Shown: positions 1 through 7,681 of the stretch, piece by piece
How positions within the stretch are numbered: position 1 is the stretch's first letter
Layout: every line of letters begins with the position of its first letter
IMG/VR virus record: IMGVR_UViG_3300017782_000259
Location: 1-21,966 of that record
Length of the DNA stretch: 21,966 nt
Source: a virus
Direction: 5' to 3' (one strand)
Made by a program: the position numbers and the translations under genes
The notes under the pieces: model-generated
What the model saw: the letters and a program-made list of their open reading frames with translations, nothing else
Told to the model about the DNA's origin: nothing
Database searches by the model: none

Positions 1-179
1 AATGATTTAATTAATGTGTTTGAGAACGCTCTTTCTGCGGCTACTAATTGGTCTAAATCAAATCTAGCTTTAGCTATTCTTTCTCTTAGTGACCTAACTT
101 GAGCAAGCCAGTATCTTTCATTATCATCTACATCTGATACATCATACTCCTCACCCTCATACTTTAATTTATTTTCCAT
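1..179 (-). CDS. Small DUF6447-like protein, C-terminus cut by window edge
   Basis: The frame is open from an ATG at 179 to the window edge, giving 59 residues that start MENKLKYEGEEYDVSDV. An acidic N-terminal part (a short beta-type 'YEGEEYDVSDV' stretch) is followed by a helical, coiled-coil-like part (RSLRERIAKARFDLDQLVAAERAF). This layout, ending in a heptad-like segment with Q/A/E and an aromatic near the end, resembles the small DUF6447 family of unknown function; the match is from memory and tentative. The start codon overlaps the stop of the preceding gene by one base (TAATG), so it is probably translationally coupled to it. The stop codon lies outside the window. Confidence 0.6.
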   Translation of the reverse strand, partial: MENKLKYEGEEYDVSDVDDNERYWLAQVRSLRERIAKARFDLDQLVAAERAFSNTLIKS

Positions 180-292
180 TATTTATTTCTCCATCTATGT
201 TTAAAGAATACAACTATATTTATTATTGTGTTTATTGATATAGCAGTAAGCATTGCTACTTCCCACCAATTAGCTACATAATTTAGAACCAT
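179..292 (-). CDS. 37-residue single-pass membrane protein, unknown function
   Basis: This encodes a 37-residue protein beginning MVLNYVANWWEVAM, with one hydrophobic segment at about residues 12-30 and a basic C-terminal tail (KHRWRNK). The tail suggests a small inner-membrane protein with its C-terminus in the cytoplasm. It overlaps the upstream gene by 10 bases and the downstream gene by one base (TAATG), a coupling pattern that supports real translation despite its size. It could be a phage superinfection or lysis accessory, but nothing in the sequence fixes a role. Confidence 0.55.
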   Translation of the reverse strand: MVLNYVANWWEVAMLTAISINTIINIVVFFKHRWRNK

Positions 293-453
293 CCTAGCTT
301 GACCCCATTATGTATAATAATAAAAAAGCAAGCAACCAAATGAGTGAGTACCCAAAAGGTACGTAGCATAGCAGCCATATCACTTTCACTTTCATCATCT
401 GATATCTTGCTCCCAATTGTTTTTGCCCATACTCTCCATACTTTACTTCTCAT
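283..453 (-). CDS. 56-residue phage membrane protein, unknown function
   Basis: The protein starts MRSKVWRVWAKTIGSK, has a short acidic stretch (DDESESD, about residues 19-25) and then a hydrophobic helix (about 31-48) followed by HNGVKLGWF. The W-R-V-W-A-K N-terminus plus acidic linker plus membrane helix is an arrangement I associate with small proteins of marine phages; no function is known to me. The ATG lies within the end of the DUF1127 gene (11-base overlap), and its stop lies within the next gene. It is part of a chain of four overlapping small genes at the distal end of the left transcription unit. Confidence 0.6.
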   Translation of the reverse strand: MRSKVWRVWAKTIGSKISDDESESDMAAMLRTFWVLTHLVACFFIIIHNGVKLGWF

Positions 454-634
454 AGTTCTTTCTTTGTAACTCTGTATACGCTAATTTTTCTATCTCATGT
501 CTTTTTATACCCATATCCTCTAACGTATGGTCAGGTAAATCTTGTAGCATTCTTATTATCTTTCGTGTTTTACGCCAGTCTATAACATATCTCATAAATC
601 TTGTCAAGTAATTTTCTAGTGCTAATTTTTTCAT
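443..634 (-). CDS. DUF1127-type small basic protein
   Basis: The 63-residue product starts MKKLALENYLTRFMRYVIDW. It contains the DUF1127 signature in its second half: an Arg/Lys-rich helix (WRKTRKIIRMLQDLPDHTL) followed by EDMGIKRHEIEKLAY, matching the family pattern 'L..L.DH.L.DIGI.R.EI'. DUF1127 proteins are abundant in Alphaproteobacteria, where some have been linked to RNA turnover and to phosphate and carbon metabolism; the role of a phage copy is unknown. The ATG at 634 was chosen because AGGAGA lies five bases upstream; a longer in-frame start at 697 would overlap the reductase gene and has no such site. It sits directly after the ribonucleotide reductase. Confidence 0.82.
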   Translation of the reverse strand: MKKLALENYLTRFMRYVIDWRKTRKIIRMLQDLPDHTLEDMGIKRHEIEKLAYTELQRKNYEK

Positions 635-693
635 TGTATCTCCTGTTGTGTGTATATATTCTCTTTTGTTTCCTAAATATCCGGGAACGTACT

Positions 694-2637
694 TCATGCT
701 GCAGTCAAGTCTACTACTTCACACACTCCTGCCGAACAAGCTAACTCACGTCCACCTGATGTGTTATCTTCTTTCTCAAACTCAGGCAGTAAAGACCAGT
801 CAACTGTGTCTGGCATACGTGCAAACAACTCTGTGTACTTCTCCTTGTTGATATCTTGATATGGTGCTTGCTGATATGTATGCTCACTAAATGGTAAGAA
901 GCTAATGCCTGATACCTCATCAAAGTTTTCATACACCCATGAACCTACTTCCATCCACTCATGCTCTTTCACAGAGATAGTGACAGATGGTTTATGCTCA
1001 CACCAATGTCTCTGATATAGTAGCCATAAGTCTAGCTGTTCAATAGCTGTCATACCAGTACGTGTTACTGCACCAGAGGGTGACTGCATTGGAAAACTAA
1101 AAACTGTAGTGCTGTCAGGCTTCATTACGTCAGGCTCAGCAGGTATACCTTGTGCTACTAAGAACTGTGTTAGTGGGTCTTTATTATCACCACGAACAGT
1201 ACGCACATAGTATGGGTTGTGTCTAGCATGAATGCCTGATGCACTGTCAACTAATTGACTGACTGTACCACTAGGCTTAACGCAAGTTATAGCAGTAGAT
1301 TGATTAATACCTAACTGTTCAGCAAAGATAGCATTTGTTTCTACAGCTACTGACTTTAACTCTTCTAGTAATGCACTGATGTTCATACCATATGTTGCAC
1401 TCTGCCCTGCCAGTATCTGATTATCCATGATACCAGTAAGGGACACACCAAGTAGTCTCTCTTCCTGCGTATTTCTTTTCCATACATCTCTTAGATATTT
1501 AAAATCTGTCATTGTAGACTGAAACGTACCTAATATAGTCGCAATACGTACCTTTTTACGTAGCGATTCCATATTGTCTGATGCACGTGCTACTACCTCT
1601 GACAAGTTACAAAACTGGTATGGGCGTAAGATAATTTCACTACATGGATTACATCCAAATGCGTAATCAGTATCGCGTCTACCATTCTTAGCGGCTTGTT
1701 TAATAGCTGATGCACGATTAAATATGCCACGCTCACCTGACTTGCTCTCATACAAGGACACCCACTCACGCATGAATGTACCCATCTGTGGCTTCTCTTT
1801 GTAGGCAACAGAGTTATTAGCTAACGCACGTTGTCCTTCATTCTCCCACCACTGACCTGACTTAGCGTGTGCCATCTGGTCATCATTAAGATTAGACAAT
1901 GAAATCAATGCACTACGTCTAACCCCACCTACGACTACAACCTCTCCTATCTTACACATAATATCGTGACATTCAATAGGATATAGCCTACGTCCTGATG
2001 CACCCTTGAACTTCTCAATGCAGAAGTTAAACAACTCTATCAAAGGTTGTGGTCCTGATGCCCTACCACCAAATGTCTTTAACCTTGCACCTGCTTGACG
2101 CACTTTAGATACATCCCACTGTGGTATCTGACCTGCATATAACATAGCAATCAACTCACGTAATGCTTTAGACCACCCGGGTCTGCTGTCACCAACCTTA
2201 ATTACTGTGTCGCTGTACTCAAAGTGTTCATTAACTATAGGCAACTTGTCTACAGCGTTACGCTCCACAGAGAAGCCTACACCTGTGCCACACATTAAGA
2301 TGTACATTGTCTCATCAAATGCTCTAGGACTGTCTACAGGTACGTAAGAACAGTTGTATCCACCTACGTGGCATCTATCTAAGGCAGGTCCTGATGTCAT
2401 CAATGCCCTCATGCTTGGCATTACTCTTTGCTCAAGCACTGCTTCCTCTAACTCATTACGTAATGAATCAGATAATTCAAAGTTACACGTTTCTTTGAGA
2501 TGGTTTGTCATGTAGTCAAAGTATCTTGCTACTGTTTCTCCCCATGTCTCACGTCTTTGCTCATCTTCTTTCCATCTAGCGTAGCGAGATAGAGCAATAA
2601 AGTTTTGGTAGTCTGTTGGTAAGTAATTGCTTATCAT
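694..2637 (-). CDS. nrdJ: Adenosylcobalamin-dependent (class II) ribonucleoside-triphosphate reductase, monomeric type
   Basis: This 647-residue enzyme reduces ribonucleotides to deoxyribonucleotides for phage DNA synthesis, using coenzyme B12 to create a thiyl radical. All key residues are visible. Cys332 in NPCSE is the thiyl position, with Glu334 as general base. Cys96 (YNCSY) and Cys343 (QFCNL) form the active-site redox pair. A C-terminal C-x4-C (CSAGVC, 634-639) is the redox shuttle. The 332/334/343 spacing equals 408/410/419 of the Lactobacillus leichmannii enzyme. The size and single-chain layout fit the monomeric RTPR subgroup. The ATG overlaps the preceding gene by four bases and follows GGAGAACAATAC. 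The enzyme needs cobalamin from the host, which restricts plausible hosts. Confidence 0.95.
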   Translation of the reverse strand: MISNYLPTDYQNFIALSRYARWKEDEQRRETWGETVARYFDYMTNHLKETCNFELSDSLRNELEEAVLEQRVMPSMRALMTSGPALDRCHVGGYNCSYVPVDSPRAFDETMYILMCGTGVGFSVERNAVDKLPIVNEHFEYSDTVIKVGDSRPGWSKALRELIAMLYAGQIPQWDVSKVRQAGARLKTFGGRASGPQPLIELFNFCIEKFKGASGRRLYPIECHDIMCKIGEVVVVGGVRRSALISLSNLNDDQMAHAKSGQWWENEGQRALANNSVAYKEKPQMGTFMREWVSLYESKSGERGIFNRASAIKQAAKNGRRDTDYAFGCNPCSEIILRPYQFCNLSEVVARASDNMESLRKKVRIATILGTFQSTMTDFKYLRDVWKRNTQEERLLGVSLTGIMDNQILAGQSATYGMNISALLEELKSVAVETNAIFAEQLGINQSTAITCVKPSGTVSQLVDSASGIHARHNPYYVRTVRGDNKDPLTQFLVAQGIPAEPDVMKPDSTTVFSFPMQSPSGAVTRTGMTAIEQLDLWLLYQRHWCEHKPSVTISVKEHEWMEVGSWVYENFDEVSGISFLPFSEHTYQQAPYQDINKEKYTELFARMPDTVDWSLLPEFEKEDNTSGGRELACSAGVCEVVDLTAA

Positions 2638-2801
2638 GTATTGTTCTCCATTTTAGCTTTTATATATTTTAAATTTATCCCATCTATATCATAAATTATA
2701 TCACGTATAACTTCTCTTATTTCTTCCGAAGGGTTTTCATCAGCAGGTAGTTGATACTCTTCTTCATCTACTTCTAAGGTTAGATACACTTTAACTTTCA
2801 T
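2634..2801 (-). CDS. 55-residue acidic phage protein, unknown function
   Basis: The protein starts MKVKVYLTLEVDEEEYQLPA, continues with DENPSEEIREVIRDIIYDIDG and ends IKAKMENNT. The order is beta strand, acidic loop, helix, beta strand, and it is a type of tiny protein I have seen in many marine phages; no function is known. It overlaps the DUF3310 gene by 11 bases at its start and the reductase start by four bases (ATGA) at its end. This places it as a translational bridge in a nucleotide-metabolism segment. Confidence 0.7.
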   Translation of the reverse strand: MKVKVYLTLEVDEEEYQLPADENPSEEIREVIRDIIYDIDGINLKYIKAKMENNT

Positions 2802-3066
2802 TTGGTTCACGACCTTCTAGTTGATTAATACGCATATCAATATACCTTTTAGCTTTATTTAAATCTGTTATCTCAGCAGTGTTAGATTTATACCCTGCTC
2901 TCATTATATATTTTATTACATTACCCATCCAAAAAGGTAACTCATTATTCATTATAAATGATACAGGCTCAATAGCATAACGCTCGTAGTGTTTTGGATT
3001 TGTAATTACGTCTGATTGTGCCATTGCTTGTTTCATATACTTCTCATGTCTTATCTGGTCATCCAT
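2791..3066 (-). CDS. DUF3310 protein (T7 gp1.7 / SaV-like domain)
   Basis: The 91-residue product has the DUF3310 pattern: NPKHYERYAIEPVSFI (about 23-38), then FWMGNVIKYIMRAGYKS (about 45-61), then DLNKAKRYIDMRI (about 68-80). In phage T7 the gp1.7 nucleotide kinase carries this domain, so a role in nucleotide metabolism is plausible, and the position next to the ribonucleotide reductase fits. The domain alone has no obvious P-loop, so kinase activity is not shown by the sequence. The ATG overlaps the previous stop (TAATG) with GAGGATGC just upstream, supporting the start. Confidence 0.85.
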   Translation of the reverse strand: MDDQIRHEKYMKQAMAQSDVITNPKHYERYAIEPVSFIMNNELPFWMGNVIKYIMRAGYKSNTAEITDLNKAKRYIDMRINQLEGREPNES

Positions 3067-3428
3067 TATGCATCCTCTTCTGTATCTTTTATAAAGTTTA
3101 ATTTAATTATGTTACCATCGTGTTCTATGTCAATTAATTTACCATCCCTTTCATACGTATCTGAAAAATCTTCTGGGTAATTTTCTGCAACGTAATTGTA
3201 TATAGCCTTACGAACATGCTGGTCTATCTCCATAACTGACACAGAACACACCAACATTTTTACAAAAAAATCTATACCAGAGTATGCTTGCTTTGTCAAT
3301 ACGTTTCTAGGTGGGTATGCTACAGTTATATCTACCTCACCATTCCATTCATCTCTTTCATCAAAGGTAGGTTTTACTTGTATAAAAAAATCACGTTCTG
3401 TAATTTCAAAGTTATCATTTTCAATCAT
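3066..3428 (-). CDS. Hypothetical phage protein, 120 residues
   Basis: I do not recognise a family. The protein is mildly acidic and soluble, starting MIENDNFEITERDFFIQVKP. Alternating beta-type segments (WNGEVDITVAY, HDGNIIKLNFI) flank a helical centre (GIDFFVKMLVCSVSVMEIDQ, then IYNYVAENYPEDF). There is no signal peptide and no metal-binding cluster. It begins with AAAGGA upstream, overlaps the endonuclease I stop by four bases (ATGA) and is joined to DUF3310 by a TAATG junction. It is therefore a regular member of the replication operon, between recombination and nucleotide-metabolism genes. Confidence 0.8.
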   Translation of the reverse strand: MIENDNFEITERDFFIQVKPTFDERDEWNGEVDITVAYPPRNVLTKQAYSGIDFFVKMLVCSVSVMEIDQHVRKAIYNYVAENYPEDFSDTYERDGKLIDIEHDGNIIKLNFIKDTEEDA

Positions 3429-3901
3429 TTCTTTTTCCTTTCTACTTTTTTAATTGGAAAAGGTATAAACTTTGGATGCTTGTTTTTACCTTTTTCTTCA
3501 AGCCATGATTCAGGAATAATTCTATCGTAGTATTTAAAGTCATACTTGTCACACCACTCACCATAAGTAGACTTAGCATTCTTTCGTAACTTTCTTTTAC
3601 TGTTTGTAAACACAAATCTTATATCTAAATTAGGATGTTGCTTTTTTACTTCCTTATGTTTTCTTCTGTCTTGTGTAGTAAAGAACCCTTTTGTTTCAAT
3701 TATTATACCATTGTCTAATACAAAGTCAGGTGTATAAGTTCTGTATGCTAAGTCTTCCCATTCAATCTTAATACTTTCATATTCAAATTTAATATTTAAA
3801 GCAGTAAGTCTTTCTGAAGTAGCAAGTTCTAGTCCACTTCTATAACCATACTTACGTGCCATTCTAAACTGCTTGTGGTATGAAGATTTAGGCAACCTCA
3901 T
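3425..3901 (-). CDS. T7 gp3-like endonuclease I (Holliday-junction resolvase)
   Basis: The 158-residue protein matches phage T7 endonuclease I (149 residues). The catalytic set is present with the right spacing: Glu25 in SGLE, Asp59 in TPDF, Glu69 and Lys71 in IETKG, corresponding to T7 Glu20, Asp55, Glu65 and Lys67. The enzyme cuts branched DNA and in T7 helps resolve replication intermediates and degrade host DNA. A basic C-terminal half (NSKRKLRKN; KKVERKKK at the end) fits DNA binding. It overlaps the Cas4-like nuclease by 14 bases and is followed by a four-base overlap with the next gene. The start has AAAGGA only two bases away, which is close, but no better start exists. Confidence 0.92.
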   Translation of the reverse strand: MRLPKSSYHKQFRMARKYGYRSGLELATSERLTALNIKFEYESIKIEWEDLAYRTYTPDFVLDNGIIIETKGFFTTQDRRKHKEVKKQHPNLDIRFVFTNSKRKLRKNAKSTYGEWCDKYDFKYYDRIIPESWLEEKGKNKHPKFIPFPIKKVERKKK

Positions 3902-4748
3902 ATTCCTTTGCTAACTCAACATACTTAACAATCTTAGGTTCTTTAGCTTGAGATTTAACAGCAGGTAGTTCTTTTAGAGTAGGCCAACAACTAAATCTGT
4001 AGTCACAAAAGCCACACTCAGTACCTAGAATTTTATTACCTGTAGGTTTACTTCTAAATGTTTCTACTTGTGGCTCAAAACAACGCTCAAATACATTAGT
4101 TTTTAACTTATCGTGTGTGATTTTTATCTTACTAATTTCTTCTTCAATATCAATATTACTAGCTGGAATGTATTTAAAATCACCATTAGCTTTATTGATT
4201 ACCCACCAACCACCTACTTTTAGTCCTGATGCTTTAGCATAACCTGCTAGTTGACCCACATAACCAAAGGGGTCACTAGCTTTTAATGTTTCATAAGATT
4301 CAAACTTGTGTTTGTATGACCAGTCAGACGCAGATTTAATATCATCAACAGCCCCATCAATAACAATATCATATGTTCCATTTATGTTACTTGTACCTAT
4401 TGGTAATTTTACAGTATCAGAATCACTATACTGTACCCCTGCTTCTTTCAACAAACCTTTGAATGCAGCCTCAACAATATCACCTAGTAGCATGTTCATA
4501 ATAAATGTAGTAGGTTTTGGTAAAGCTGTTTCGGGTTTATTCTTTTCAAACCACAACTGGCAATAAGGTCTGCCAACATTAGACATACGTAGTTTAAACT
4601 CTCTGGGTTTACTAACTCCAAATTGTTTTAATACAGCTTCATATACATCCTTTGAGATTTGGGATGCTACATCTTTTGATATAGCACCCTTTCCCTTAAC
4701 AGTTTTTTCTAAGTATTGATGTAAAGCTATCTCTGCTCTATGGTTCAT
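3888..4748 (-). CDS. PD-(D/E)XK exonuclease of the Cas4/RecB-like type with four-Cys cluster
   Basis: This 286-residue protein has the core of a RecB/Cas4-type nuclease: Asp127 in GTYDIVIDG, Asp136-x-Lys138 in DDIKS, and a QLAGY motif at about 166-170. Four cysteines are placed as in Cas4 and AddB (Cys63 in PYCQLW; Cys245, Cys248 and Cys254 in CGFCDYRFSC), suggesting an iron-sulfur cluster. In T7-like phages this slot beside polymerase and endonuclease I is filled by the gp6 exonuclease, so a role in recombination, primer removal or host DNA degradation is likely. There are no Cas1/Cas2 genes or CRISPR repeats nearby, so it is not a CRISPR component. GAGGAAAGCGT precedes the ATG. Confidence 0.85.
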   Translation of the reverse strand: MNHRAEIALHQYLEKTVKGKGAISKDVASQISKDVYEAVLKQFGVSKPREFKLRMSNVGRPYCQLWFEKNKPETALPKPTTFIMNMLLGDIVEAAFKGLLKEAGVQYSDSDTVKLPIGTSNINGTYDIVIDGAVDDIKSASDWSYKHKFESYETLKASDPFGYVGQLAGYAKASGLKVGGWWVINKANGDFKYIPASNIDIEEEISKIKITHDKLKTNVFERCFEPQVETFRSKPTGNKILGTECGFCDYRFSCWPTLKELPAVKSQAKEPKIVKYVELAKEYEVA

Positions 4749-5596
4749 ACGCTTTCCTCTGCATCTGTTACCTCAATAAAACCATCACTCTCTACAGGTT
4801 TGTTGTTTTTATTCCACTCATTTAAAACATAATCATTATGAGATTCAATACTCTCCATAAAAGATGTAAACAAACCTTGGTCTTCATCTGATATCTCAAT
4901 AGATGATTGCATGTTTAACTCAGGGACTGGTACATAATATGAGTTACCTGTTGGTAAGTCTCTTTTGGCAGTACTAAGATTTATAGTATGTAACATAGGT
5001 AATCTTTTCATTTTAAGAAGTTTGGCAAAGACACTACCCATATTTTTAAAACCTTCTTTAGTATCTACATCCCAAACAAAAGGTATATCCTCAATGGGAT
5101 GTGCATCACCCTCTTCAGTTACTGCATCTGGCATAGTAACTGTACCATACACAACACGTGTACGTTTAATAGCGCGAAGTAAATCTTTAGTTTCTTGTGG
5201 TAAGGAATTAAAATCTTCAATCCAACCAGAGGGTTTACCACAATTAAAATCACCTACTGTATCTTTTAAATCTACGTTAAAACTATCTGCCATAAGAGTT
5301 TTAACATACGTGTTACTGTTTGGGTCATACTTCTGATACATAAATCGTTGTACAAAAGGTCTGATGATAGCACTCTCTGCATATACAGTAGTACCATTCT
5401 TTAATTCAAAGCCACCAGATAGTACTTCAACCTTTACTATCTTACCATTCATATTTGTCTCACCATACAAAGGCTTCTTGTTTACTCGTAGTCGTGCTAG
5501 ACTAGCTTTACTTTCACTGCCTGTGTCGTAAGCCATGCCCATCATCTTTGCCATTGCTGCGTAATCGTTTGTATTTATTACTGTTAATTCACTCAT
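4745..5596 (-). CDS. Conserved phage replication-cluster protein, candidate ssDNA-binding protein
   Basis: The 283-residue product starts MSELTVINTNDYAAMAKMMG. The ATG at 5596 was chosen because AGGAGA lies about nine bases upstream; a longer frame up to 5659 overlaps the polymerase gene and lacks such a site. It has beta-rich stretches (KIVKVEVLSGGFELKNGTTV; TRVVYGTVTM) and ends in an acidic tail (DGFIEVTDAEESV), a feature common to ssDNA-binding proteins. No motif proves the role. Its position between DNA polymerase and the Cas4-like nuclease, where T7-like phages often keep an ssDNA-binding protein, is the main argument. It could equally be a recombination mediator. Four-base overlap with the nuclease gene. 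Confidence 0.75.
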   Translation of the reverse strand: MSELTVINTNDYAAMAKMMGMAYDTGSESKASLARLRVNKKPLYGETNMNGKIVKVEVLSGGFELKNGTTVYAESAIIRPFVQRFMYQKYDPNSNTYVKTLMADSFNVDLKDTVGDFNCGKPSGWIEDFNSLPQETKDLLRAIKRTRVVYGTVTMPDAVTEEGDAHPIEDIPFVWDVDTKEGFKNMGSVFAKLLKMKRLPMLHTINLSTAKRDLPTGNSYYVPVPELNMQSSIEISDEDQGLFTSFMESIESHNDYVLNEWNKNNKPVESDGFIEVTDAEESV

Positions 5597-5636
5597 AAAT
5601 TTTATCTCCTGTACTGTAATTGAGTTCGTAGTTATA

Positions 5637-7679
5637 TCATATAACGTCTTTGGTGTCAAGCCAATTTGGACCTATTTTTGCTTCTAATAATAGTGGAACA
5701 TTAAATGTTATACCCCACTTAGTGTTGATTAAATCTTCTAGTTCTGTGTTTGTTTTATTTATTATTTCTATTACTCCTTTCTCTTCATCAGGGTGTATAT
5801 CAATTACAATACTGTCGTGAACTGTGTTAACAATACAGGACTTAAAAGTTTTCAATAACTTATGTATATATATCATAGCCACAGGAACTATGTCTGCTGT
5901 AGCAAACCCTTGGACAGGATAGTTCTTAATGTTAGTAAAGTAAGTTACACCACCATTAGGTCTACGCTGTACGTTAGGAAACGAGTACTGTCTACCTGAT
6001 GGTATAGTAATATACCTATGTGTTAAAGCCTCTTCAGCCAGTCTGGTGTGCCATAGTTTGATTCCTTGGTACTTTTCTGTGAAGTGTTCGTAGTACGCAG
6101 CTTCAGCAGGTGTGCGTCCATATCCCGTTGCTCCGTAAAGTGGCGCGAATGTATGTGCTTTTGCTTCTTGGCGACTAGTCTTCTGACCTGCATCACTAAT
6201 AACTTTGGCAGTGTAACTATGTACATCAAAGCCTGTCTTAACTTCTTCAATTGCTACTCCATCATTTGAAAGGAATGCTGCTACACGAAACTCTAACTGT
6301 GCAAAGTCAGCTTCCATAATTTTACCACCACCCCAACGCGATACAAATACTTTCTTTACAGGAAACGTACCACCACGAGGCATGTTCTGCATGTTAGGAT
6401 TAGAACCTGATAACCTGCCTGTTGCTGTTCTATGTTGCATCAAACTTACATGCAACTTACCATCAGGTTTTGTGTACGCTTCAATACCATTTACATAAGT
6501 AGATATATAAGATTCAACAGCATTCAAACGTATAACCTTAGACAAGAATTGTTCAGCTTGTGTCATCTCTTTTGATTTAGCTACAGCTTGTAGGTGTTTT
6601 AAATTATCCTTTCCTGTACTAAAACCATTAGCACTAGCCCACTTAGATGATGGTGCTTTAAACTTTAGTCCTGCTATTTGTTTGATATCATTATATATAA
6701 AGCCTTCAGAATGACAAACAACACACTTATTATCTTTAGCATATGGTGTACCATCCTTTTTAGTTTTACGTATATAACCTCTACCACTACAAGTCTTACA
6801 CTTCTCAGCTAGTGTCTTAAAAACTGTAGTAGTTTCAAGCCTAATTAAATCTCGCCATTGTAGGTCTTTCATGTACTCACTATAAGAATTAGCCCATACA
6901 TTTTTATCTCTTGGCTTCCTAGAATATATTACCCACGACAGTTGTTCTGGACTACTAAGATTTATTTTTGTATCACCCATCAAGTCTTGTATATCTTTTT
7001 GTAATTGACTTGTAAGTTCTAGTTTTTCTTTTTCAAACTCCTTTCTAACATCATTAAGAATATTAGTGTCTACTGATATACCATTACAGTATGTATCAGC
7101 TAGAACTTTACATAACTCATTAGTTAATATAACTGTATCTAACAATATTGAATATTCTTTTGTGTTTAACTTTCTCCATTGTAAATCAGACAGTTCTTGG
7201 GTTGCCTTTACGTCAGTCAAACAATACTCTGACAACTCATCCAATGGAATATCATTTGTATTCAAACCTTTAGCATAATATTCTTTTAGTGTTCCAAGTT
7301 TACGAGTTAAGTCATGTCTCTCAGCACATGCCTCAAGCGATAGGCTACCCTGCTTATCACATCTTTGTAAGACATACTCTACTAACATGGTATCCCAAAT
7401 TGCACCATCATATTTAAAACCACATTCCCACAACCACTGTAATTCATATGCCGCATTGTGACATATTAATACAGTAGCTTCATCTAAGAACCATTGAACA
7501 CGCTCGTGGTAATTATGTTTACTCACATGCTCTGGATGGTCAAATGGAAACGCATAATCAACACCTGCATCAGTTCTTATTCCAACTAGAACAAGAGAAT
7601 TGTTAGGCTCAAAAGGGTCAAGGTGTAATTTACCATCACGCTTTTGTGTATTTGTTTCCACATCTATTGTTACTTTCAT
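5637..7679 (-). CDS. polA: Family A DNA polymerase with 3'-5' exonuclease domain
   Basis: The 680-residue replicative polymerase has an N-terminal proofreading domain: Asp6-x-Glu8 (Exo I), NAAYE at 75-79 (Exo II, with Glu where Asp is usual) and Y152-x3-D156 (Exo III). The polymerase domain shows motif A (Asp458 in EADFAQLE), motif B (Arg503, Lys507, Phe511 in the O-helix, then YG) and motif C (HDS at 621-623). Phe511 corresponds to E. coli Phe762. Between the exonuclease and the palm, Cys294, Cys297, Cys319 and Cys322 form a DnaJ-like CxxCxGxG...CxxC zinc module, roughly where T7 polymerase carries its thioredoxin-binding loop. AAAGGA precedes the ATG. It lies just downstream of the helicase and primase genes. 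Confidence 0.96.
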   Translation of the reverse strand: MKVTIDVETNTQKRDGKLHLDPFEPNNSLVLVGIRTDAGVDYAFPFDHPEHVSKHNYHERVQWFLDEATVLICHNAAYELQWLWECGFKYDGAIWDTMLVEYVLQRCDKQGSLSLEACAERHDLTRKLGTLKEYYAKGLNTNDIPLDELSEYCLTDVKATQELSDLQWRKLNTKEYSILLDTVILTNELCKVLADTYCNGISVDTNILNDVRKEFEKEKLELTSQLQKDIQDLMGDTKINLSSPEQLSWVIYSRKPRDKNVWANSYSEYMKDLQWRDLIRLETTTVFKTLAEKCKTCSGRGYIRKTKKDGTPYAKDNKCVVCHSEGFIYNDIKQIAGLKFKAPSSKWASANGFSTGKDNLKHLQAVAKSKEMTQAEQFLSKVIRLNAVESYISTYVNGIEAYTKPDGKLHVSLMQHRTATGRLSGSNPNMQNMPRGGTFPVKKVFVSRWGGGKIMEADFAQLEFRVAAFLSNDGVAIEEVKTGFDVHSYTAKVISDAGQKTSRQEAKAHTFAPLYGATGYGRTPAEAAYYEHFTEKYQGIKLWHTRLAEEALTHRYITIPSGRQYSFPNVQRRPNGGVTYFTNIKNYPVQGFATADIVPVAMIYIHKLLKTFKSCIVNTVHDSIVIDIHPDEEKGVIEIINKTNTELEDLINTKWGITFNVPLLLEAKIGPNWLDTKDVI

Positions 7680-7681
7680 AA

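Noticed and set aside
3888-4748. CRISPR-Cas component
   Set aside because: No repeats with spacers and no cas1 or cas2 nearby; the nuclease fits the phage recombination module.
4965-5336. 123-codon plus-strand frame opposite the candidate ssDNA-binding gene
   Set aside because: It is a shadow of the minus-strand gene: no ribosome site and unnatural composition; the minus-strand frame is in operon context.
6874-6884. T7-promoter-like ACTCACTATA on the plus strand
   Set aside because: It lies inside the polymerase gene on the antisense strand; a match of this length is expected occasionally by chance and it has no gene to serve.
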